Below, piece after piece: positions 59,798 to 64,000 of a stretch of DNA of 64,000 bases (position 1 is its first letter; each line of letters starts with the position of its first letter). The DNA comes from an uncultured Burkholderiaceae bacterium (GTDB lineage: Bacteria > Pseudomonadota > Gammaproteobacteria > Burkholderiales > Burkholderiaceae_B): contig CAKSZL010000005.1 in NCBI GenBank assembly GCA_934525625.1, positions 157,054-221,053 of the forward strand, in the 5' to 3' direction. The position numbers and the translations under genes were made by a program. The notes under the pieces were generated by a model. The model did no database searches. It was not told the DNA's origin and saw nothing but the letters and a program-made list of their open reading frames with translations.

Positions 59798-60045
59798 GTC
59801 AGCCCGAGCGAAACCTGCAAGTTATCGAAGGCTTTGCCCAGCGGCTGGAAGTGCTGCCCTACGACGAACTTGCCGCCGCTCATACCGGCCAGATTCGCGC
59901 CTCTCTCGGAAAAATTGGTACGCCTACAGGGCCGTACGATCAGATGATTGCGGGACATGCTCGGTCGAAAGGGCTAATTGTCGTCACCAACAATCTGCGT
60001 AAGTTTGACCGGGTTGAGGGACTACGGGTAGAGAATTGGGCTTGA
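59777..60045 (+). pseudogene. C-terminal fragment of a VapC-type PIN toxin
   Basis: The frame reads YGAEKSSQPERNLQVIEGFA and then PYDELAAAHTGQIRASLGKIG, with PYDQMIAGHARSKGLIVVTNN up to VENWA. This is the second half of a VapC toxin, including the third acidic residue of the PIN domain. The N-terminal half with DTN is absent, and no start codon precedes it in the natural place. It is unlike the intact vapC at 60905. Confidence 0.75.
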
Positions 60046-60465
60046 TTAATACACACCCTTGACCTCAATAAACCACTTGGGCTGCATGGCATCGAAATCG
60101 TAGCGAACATTGGAAGGCAGATAGCTGGCTGAATCCAGCACGAACGCTAGTCCATCCACGCGTTTGAACACGACCCAATGCCAGAAGTCTTTGCCGTCTT
60201 CCTGATAGTGCTTGATGGACAGCAATGCCAAATTGGGCAAAGCATCCCAGGATTCAAACGGAATTTCATCCCTGGAGGTTGCGACACCCGCCTGGGCCAG
60301 CATGCGCCGCACATACCGGGTATCCGACCACAGCGATTTGTCCGAGGCATGAATACCCATGGCATTGGCTACGGCTTTCATCTGCGAATACGTTTTGCCC
60401 AGGACATTGGCGACCGCTGCGATTCCGCACCCGGAGGTTTCTTCCTGCACTACCGGCTTGGACAT
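60046..60465 (-). CDS. Papain-like (C39-type) cysteine peptidase domain protein
   Basis: 139 residues. QEETSGCGIAAVANVLGKTYS contains a probable nucleophilic Cys at the start of a helix. FWHWVVFKRVDG supplies the His, and AFVLDSASYL the Asp, as in C39 and papain-like enzymes. It has no signal peptide or transporter neighbour. ATG 60465 was chosen for AAGGGG upstream; the frame is open to 60621. It lies between the vapC fragment and the intact vapBC, convergent with the former. Confidence 0.55.
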   Translation of the reverse strand: MSKPVVQEETSGCGIAAVANVLGKTYSQMKAVANAMGIHASDKSLWSDTRYVRRMLAQAGVATSRDEIPFESWDALPNLALLSIKHYQEDGKDFWHWVVFKRVDGLAFVLDSASYLPSNVRYDFDAMQPKWFIEVKGVY

Positions 60466-60579
60466 CCACAACCCCTTAAAGACTTTGGAAACCACGGCGC
60501 TAAGCCATGACGAGTCGAAGTTTACCGGCACCTTGTAAATTGGTCTGCTGGTGAACAAGCCACCATCACGCCGGCTTGC

Positions 60580-60611
60580 TTTCCACCTAATGCTTTGGCA
60601 TATACAATATG
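60580..60611 (+). promoter_or_regulatory. vapBC promoter and operator
   Basis: TTTCCA (60580-60585), 17 bases, TACAAT (60603-60608). The palindrome CATAT-ACA-ATATG (60599-60611) overlaps the -10 box, and GGCATAT occurs twice. This fits autoregulation by the VapBC complex. Confidence 0.55.
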
Positions 60612-60635
60612 GCATATGCACCCAAGGAGGCGAAT

Positions 60636-60908
60636 ATGTCCGCCACGAGTACCAACTCCAGGCCTCGCGAAGCGAAGCTCTTTCGCAACAACCGCAGCCA
60701 GGCTGTACGTATTCCCGCTGAATTCGAGTTGCCGGGTGACCGTGTGTTGATCCGGCGAGAAGGCACGAAGCTCATTATCGAGCCTGTAACCGGGCCAAGG
60801 AACATCGTTGAGCTTTTGGCCAAATGGAGACAAGACGAGCCGCTTGCTCCTGAAGACCAGTTCCCTGACATTTCCGACACACCAATCGTGCCGGAGAATA
60901 TCCTGTGA
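60636..60908 (+). CDS. vapB: VapB-type antitoxin
   Basis: 90 residues. KLFRNNRSQAVRIPAEFELPGDRVLIRREG is an AbrB/MazE-type swapped-hairpin DNA-binding domain. The C-terminal half (IVELLAKWRQDEPLAPEDQFPD) should wrap the toxin. ATG 60636 has a perfect AAGGAGG ribosome site; the ATG at 60609 lies within the operator and is rejected. It overlaps vapC by 4 bases. Confidence 0.88.
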   Translation: MSATSTNSRPREAKLFRNNRSQAVRIPAEFELPGDRVLIRREGTKLIIEPVTGPRNIVELLAKWRQDEPLAPEDQFPDISDTPIVPENIL

Positions 60909-61306
60909 GCGGTTACCTGCTGGACACCAACATTATCAGTGCGCTTTTGCGCGACCCTAACGGCCCCGCCGCCCATCACATCGCGCGGGTCGGGCATCAA
61001 GAAATCCACACCAGCATCATCGTTGCCGCCGAGTTGCGCTATGGCTGCGCGAAGAAGGGCTCCGCGAAGCTGTCAGCTCGGGTTGAAAACCTTTTGGAGA
61101 CAATTCCCGTCCTGCCTCTGGACATTCCGGCCGATGCTGAATACGGCAGCATTCGTGCCAAACTGGAGGCGGATGGAAAGCCCATTGGCGCTAATGATCT
61201 GCTGATCGGCGCCCATGCCTACTCACTTGGCATGACGCTCGTAACGGGAAACGCCAGGGAATTTGAACGGATTCGGGGGCTGGTGGTGGAAAACTGGCTT
61301 ATCTGA
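60905..61306 (+). CDS. vapC: VapC-type PIN-domain ribonuclease toxin
   Basis: 133 residues starting at GTG (GTGA overlap with vapB). The PIN acidic residues are in YLLDTNIIS, VAAELRYG and GANDLLIGAHA. VapC toxins cleave tRNA or rRNA when VapB is degraded. The C-terminal VENWLI is similar to the fragment at 59777, though the two are different genes. Confidence 0.9.
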   Translation: MSGYLLDTNIISALLRDPNGPAAHHIARVGHQEIHTSIIVAAELRYGCAKKGSAKLSARVENLLETIPVLPLDIPADAEYGSIRAKLEADGKPIGANDLLIGAHAYSLGMTLVTGNAREFERIRGLVVENWLI

Positions 61307-61359
61307 ACGCTGCTACGCGCTTTGTGTTTTGCGCCAGGGCAAGAACGCCAGAAATTGAA

Positions 61360-61400
61360 AAAGGGTCAGCATCTTTATATGCTAACCCTTTGAATTTTTT
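61360..61400 (-). terminator. Terminator next to the tRNA-like 3' end
   Basis: AAAGGGTCAGCAT and ATGCTAACCCTTT pair with one mismatch. T-rich flanks on both sides make it bidirectional. On the minus strand it follows the tRNA 3'-end sequence as a normal tRNA terminator would; on the plus strand it could end the vapC transcript. Confidence 0.7.
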
Positions 61401-61415
61401 GGCGGAGCGGACGGG
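61400..61415 (-). other. tRNA-Asp 3'-end sequence, probable attachment site of an integrated element
   Basis: The minus strand reads CCCGTCCGCTCCGCCA, the end of a tRNA-Asp including CCA (acceptor strand complementary to GGAGCGG, discriminator G). Upstream of these 16 bases the tRNA sequence is lost. This is what remains at the far junction when an element integrates at a tRNA 3' end. Base composition falls sharply just beyond. The tRNA identity is from memory of tRNA-Asp. Confidence 0.6.
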
Positions 61416-61608
61416 GCTGTGTGAAATTAGCACCCTCTGCAAAAAATCACCAAATATATCAACCGGTTAGTAGCCTGTTAATCAAAAATCCTGCTACCAA
61501 ACTTGATACCGAGTTTATGCAGCACGCATGATGGTAGCAGAGTCTGACCTCTTCTGCTATATTTTGTATCAAGTTGAAATTGCAGTGACAAAACGAAATG
61601 AGGACAGT

Positions 61609-62286
61609 ATGAGCCAAGATGTAAAGAAAACGGATGACAAGCCTACACTTTTAAAAGCTGTCGAGTTGATTCTGGCAGACCCTGAAAATATTCGAAAAGA
61701 AGCACTCCAACTGAAAAAAAAATATGTTGAGAGATATAAGAATGATAGAACTGAGGATGAGATAAATGACTATGCTGCTGATAAAATAATCTCAAACTAT
61801 TCATATTACACCGCATTTATTGGAGGAACTACGGCTTTAGCGGGTGTGGTTCCCGGGTTAGGCACAGCGGTGTCAGTATTCGGTGGTGCTACTGCTGATG
61901 CTGCATTGTCAATGAAATATCAAATAGAAATGGCAATGGCGATCGCGACAATATATGATTATGACATAACCATTGAAGACGAAAAAAGAATATGCATGAT
62001 TGTTGCGGCTTTTGGTGCGCTAAATGAAGCGGCAAAAACCGCTGGAAAAGAAACTGGAAAAGCTGCTTCCATAAAGGTTTTGCAACAGTATTTAAAGGGC
62101 GCTACTCTCCAGGCAATAAAGGAGTTGTTTAAGAAACTTGGCATAAACTTTACCAGAAAAGCAGCAGAAAAAGCTATTCCGTTTGGTGTGGGGGTTGTTA
62201 TAGGTTTTTCAGCCAACAAAGGGCTGACATGGTATGTTGGGAGCAAGGCGAAAGATTTCTATTCAGTTAGGCACATAACTGAATAA
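61609..62286 (+). CDS. EcsC-family protein
   Basis: 225 residues. The glycine-rich hydrophobic core YYTAFIGGTTALAGVVPGLGTAVSVFGGATADAALSMKYQ matches the EcsC family, whose function is poorly known (first described beside the Bacillus Ecs ABC transporter). A second glycine-rich hydrophobic stretch is near the C-terminus (FGVGVVIGFSANKG). The N-terminus is charged. It is AT-rich with codon use unlike the chromosome. ATG 61609 follows TGAGGACAG; the frame is open from 61528. It is cargo of the element. Confidence 0.75.
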   Translation: MSQDVKKTDDKPTLLKAVELILADPENIRKEALQLKKKYVERYKNDRTEDEINDYAADKIISNYSYYTAFIGGTTALAGVVPGLGTAVSVFGGATADAALSMKYQIEMAMAIATIYDYDITIEDEKRICMIVAAFGALNEAAKTAGKETGKAASIKVLQQYLKGATLQAIKELFKKLGINFTRKAAEKAIPFGVGVVIGFSANKGLTWYVGSKAKDFYSVRHITE

Positions 62287-62307
62287 GAGTTGTTTGTTTT
62301 TTAAGAT

Positions 62308-62334
62308 ACCAGCCTTGCGCTGGTGTTTTTATTT
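62308..62334 (+). terminator. Intrinsic terminator of the EcsC-family gene
   Basis: ACCAGC-5-GCTGGT followed by GTTTTTATTT, 22 bases after the stop codon. Confidence 0.85.
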
Positions 62335-62365
62335 GATGCTTGACAAATAGAATTTATTTTGTAGA

Positions 62366-62566
62366 TTAATATTCACGCATACGGTATGCGTCGAAGATAT
62401 AAACTCTTTCCCGGTTCCCGTATGCCAAGCAATGTATATTCACTGTTGTAATGCAGAAAGCTCGTAAAGTTAAAAGTGACTGCTGAAAAACGATAATCCA
62501 ACGGAATATAATAAGATTGCAACCCACAGCAAGCGATGAAATAAAAACAAAAAAAGCGACAGCCAT
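62366..62566 (-). CDS. Possible small membrane peptide, 66 aa
   Basis: A weak candidate. The first 35 residues (AVAFFVFISSLAVGCNLIIFRWIIVF) would form one or two membrane segments, and TAAGG lies upstream of the ATG. The AT-rich composition makes chance open frames likely, and the C-terminal third is unremarkable. Confidence 0.2.
   Translation of the reverse strand: MAVAFFVFISSLAVGCNLIIFRWIIVFQQSLLTLRAFCITTVNIHCLAYGNRERVYIFDAYRMREY
62375..62391. promoter_or_regulatory. Palindrome ACGCATAC-G-GTATGCGT
   Basis: Perfect 8-bp arms with a one-base centre, downstream of the EcsC gene's terminator. An operator-like site in the 833-base gap before the relaxase gene. Confidence 0.4.
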
Positions 62567-62626
62567 AATGGCCTTAAAAGACTATTGACGAAATATTTAT
62601 GTGGGTAAAAGTGGCTAGAATGGAAA

Positions 62627-62863
62627 AGTAGCAAAGCCACGAGGAAGACAATCAGGAGGACCCTGCTACTGTATCAGCGCACGATACGAACCTCCGAAAT
62701 AGATAAAGTTGCTTTATATCTATCTGGGGCTATGTGGAACAAAAACCAACATAACCGTCCCTGCAAAGTCCAACTCATTGTTCTTCAATGGGTAGGGTAA
62801 AACTTTGCAGGGACCGTGTGAAACACGGTACCCCAACTTCTTAATTGGTACAGAATATGTACC
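62627..62863 (+). ncRNA. Chain of hairpins, candidate structured RNA or replication-control region
   Basis: In order: AGTAGCA/TGCTACT (62627-62670), GTATC/GATAC (62671-62687), AGATAAAG/CTTTATATCT (62701-62721), TATGTGG/CCAACATA (62731-62753), a perfect 13-bp stem GTCCCTGCAAAGT (62757-62814) enclosing AACTCATTG/CAATGGGT, CGTGT-5-ACACG (62815-62827, tight loop) and GGTACA-5-TGTACC (62847-62863). The segment GTACC (62828-62832) can also pair with GGTAC of the last hairpin, an alternative fold. A TTGACG lies at 62585 but its -10 partner is poor. It may be a structured RNA, an RNA-regulated origin or part of oriT. Strand is uncertain. Confidence 0.35.
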
Positions 62864-63017
62864 TTCTTTTATAGAGAAACAGATAGATCAGCATTCCAAA
62901 AAATAGATGATCCGTTAGGAATGAACGAAGTGAATAAAAAAGGCTGCGCGATAATAAATCCATTCTCTTGATTTCAGAAAAAAATCTACTACCATAAAAT
63001 AATAGAAAAATGCAATC

Positions 63018-63036
63018 GGTATACACTCACTATACC
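63018..63036. other. oriT-like inverted repeat upstream of the relaxase gene
   Basis: GGTATA-CACTCAC-TATACC. On the minus strand this is GGTATA-GTGAGTG-TATACC, similar to the MobV-type nick region of pMV158 (arms AGTATA, GTGTG before the nick). It lies 84 bases before the relaxase gene, as expected for oriT, but in the opposite orientation to pMV158. Confidence 0.45.
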
Positions 63037-63067
63037 TTTTTAGAAAAAAGGTGTTCGCCCTTAGGGT

Positions 63068-63080
63068 GAGCCAAAGGCTC
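63068..63080 (+). other. Small hairpin in the relaxase leader
   Basis: GAGCC-AAA-GGCTC, 40 bases before the mob start; may affect expression of the relaxase. Confidence 0.35.
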
Positions 63081-63119
63081 AAGGTGTAACCACCATAACA
63101 ATAATAACAAGGTGGAATT

Positions 63120-63971
63120 ATGGGGAAAGGTTTATATGTCAGTTTGAGGTGTGGCAAGATTAAGCAGTCTGCAGAAACGGCAATGCATAATCACAATATG
63201 CGAGCCAGCCAGAGCAAGCAGGAAAGCAATATAGATTATTCTCGCACTCGCTTGAATAGGTTAATTCTCGGCAGGATTGATACCGTAAAGGCTGTTAATG
63301 AGCGAATAGAAGGAAAAATTCCTCGCAAGGTAAGAGAGGATGCTAACAGGGTGTTAGAGTTCGTCATTTCAGCCAGCCCTGAATACTTCTATGATTTTGA
63401 TAAACTCAACATTACACGTGAGCAATGGGACAGCCTGACGCCGACCAATGACCCCAAGTATCACGAAAAGGTCAGGCTCGTATTCCAGACCCTAAATATA
63501 GAAAGGTTGAACCAATTTACGGAGCAGGTAAAAGAGTTCTGCCAAATAGAGTTTGGCGAAAACCTCATAAACTGTGTTCTGCACCTTGACGAGAAAACCC
63601 CTCATTTTCATATCGCAGTTACTCCCATAATGGGAACCAGCCTGACAGCTAAAAAATACTTCACACCAGGCAGGGCCAGAGTATGGCAGGACAGGCTGGG
63701 GCGTATGTGTGAGCCCCTGGGCCTTAGTAGAGGAGAACCCAGCGATAAACGCCACCAAACCCTATCAGAGCACCGATTGAAGAAGGCAGAGGGGCGAGGG
63801 TATAGGCAAGGCTACAGAAAGGGTCAGAAGGCTGGAAAAAGTCAGGCGCTTGCAGATAGCAATCGTTTTTCAAACAAGGTGCAAAATTTTTTCAAGGCTG
63901 GAAAAATAAACGAACAAGAGCAAGCCCCCGCTGTCAGAATAGTTGGAACCTCTACAGGTGTTAGAGTTTGA
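63120..63971 (+). CDS. mob: MobV/Pre-family relaxase
   Basis: Plasmid-type relaxase (Mob_Pre) that nicks oriT and attaches to the DNA for transfer. 283 residues, well short of the 400-500 usual in the family, but with the whole catalytic core. The N-terminal HNHNMR places His25 as the likely DNA-attaching residue. The metal motif is His155, Asp157, Glu158, His162 and His164 in LHLDEKTPHFHIAVTPI. The C-terminal coiled region is short and basic (YRQGYRKGQKAGKSQ). Start ATG 63120 follows AAGGTGG. AT-rich, foreign to the chromosome. Confidence 0.9.
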   Translation: MGKGLYVSLRCGKIKQSAETAMHNHNMRASQSKQESNIDYSRTRLNRLILGRIDTVKAVNERIEGKIPRKVREDANRVLEFVISASPEYFYDFDKLNITREQWDSLTPTNDPKYHEKVRLVFQTLNIERLNQFTEQVKEFCQIEFGENLINCVLHLDEKTPHFHIAVTPIMGTSLTAKKYFTPGRARVWQDRLGRMCEPLGLSRGEPSDKRHQTLSEHRLKKAEGRGYRQGYRKGQKAGKSQALADSNRFSNKVQNFFKAGKINEQEQAPAVRIVGTSTGVRV

Positions 63972-64000
63972 ATCTCCAACCTGGGGCAAAGAGAAGGTTC

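Noticed and set aside
59739..60002. 87-residue plus-strand frame across the fragment junction
   Set aside because: It is out of frame with the vapC fragment and consists of Arg/Ser-rich shadow sequence.
62841..63026. 61-residue minus-strand frame
   Set aside because: Overlaps the last hairpin and the oriT-like repeat; no ribosome site of note and low-complexity Phe/Leu content.
62585..63119. Retron or group II intron
   Set aside because: Hairpins are present but no reverse transcriptase, no intron domain V signature and no typical boundary sequence is visible in the window.
62915..63157. 80-residue minus-strand frame overlapping the relaxase start
   Set aside because: Runs antisense over the oriT-like repeat and mob start; the hydrophobic translation is typical of AT-rich non-coding DNA.

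Overview
The window is GC-rich and its gene content and order point to a beta-proteobacterium of the Alcaligenaceae (Bordetella, Achromobacter or Pusillimonas relatives): surA-lptD beside amgK-murU, leuS-lptE-holA-proA, pyrG-kdsA-eno-ftsB, a LysR regulator of the CysB type, and pepA-holC divergent from lptF. This placement comes from recognising families and synteny, not from a database comparison. The last 2.6 kb is clearly AT-rich and different in style.

Regions. 1-5.4 kb: outer-membrane biogenesis (surA start, lptD) divergent from the MurNAc-recycling pair amgK-murU and a coiled-coil membrane protein. 5.5-13.7 kb: leuS, lptE, holA, proA, a HemJ-like protein, an RlmL-like RNA methyltransferase and a 61-residue gene whose promoter carries a perfect palindrome. 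13.7-19.3 kb: repeats, an RDD protein, a degenerate AMP-binding enzyme, gamma-carbonic anhydrase, hslO and a TadE-like gene. 19.3-31 kb: ftsB, eno, kdsA, pyrG, pepP with a repeat inserted in frame, scoAB, an ETF-quinone oxidoreductase and an MFS transporter. 31-40 kb: an orphan histidine kinase, a GlcG/HbpS-like gene, an NlpC/P60 lipoprotein, a Fur-box-controlled DUF2325 gene, cysB, lptF, pepA and holC. 40-45.3 kb: a three-gene operon of NMP/thymidine phosphorylase, beta-CASP nuclease and a divergent phosphoketolase. 45.5-59.6 kb: a lipoprotein, an acyl-CoA catabolic operon with a divergent LuxR regulator, a dpp-type peptide ABC operon and a CDF metal exporter. 59.6-61.4 kb: a scar of fused gene fragments, a C39/papain-like peptidase and an intact vapBC.

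From 61.4 kb the sequence changes. A 16-bp stretch that reads as the 3' end of tRNA-Asp (minus strand, with the terminator that would follow it) marks the probable edge of an integrated mobilizable element. The visible part carries an EcsC-family gene, a chain of hairpins that looks like a structured RNA or replication-control region, an oriT-like inverted repeat and a MobV/Pre relaxase. It runs off the end of the window, and no integrase or rep gene is visible.

The chromosome is unusually rich in gene-free hairpin repeats of at least four kinds. One kind has an exactly 60-nt core, flanked by arms that differ between copies yet remain complementary, with a further compensatory change in its central hairpin. 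Another is a nested element of about 310 bp whose copies lie at the 3' ends of genes and overlap their stop codons. A third, a GC-rich REP-like unit, sits in frame inside pepP.
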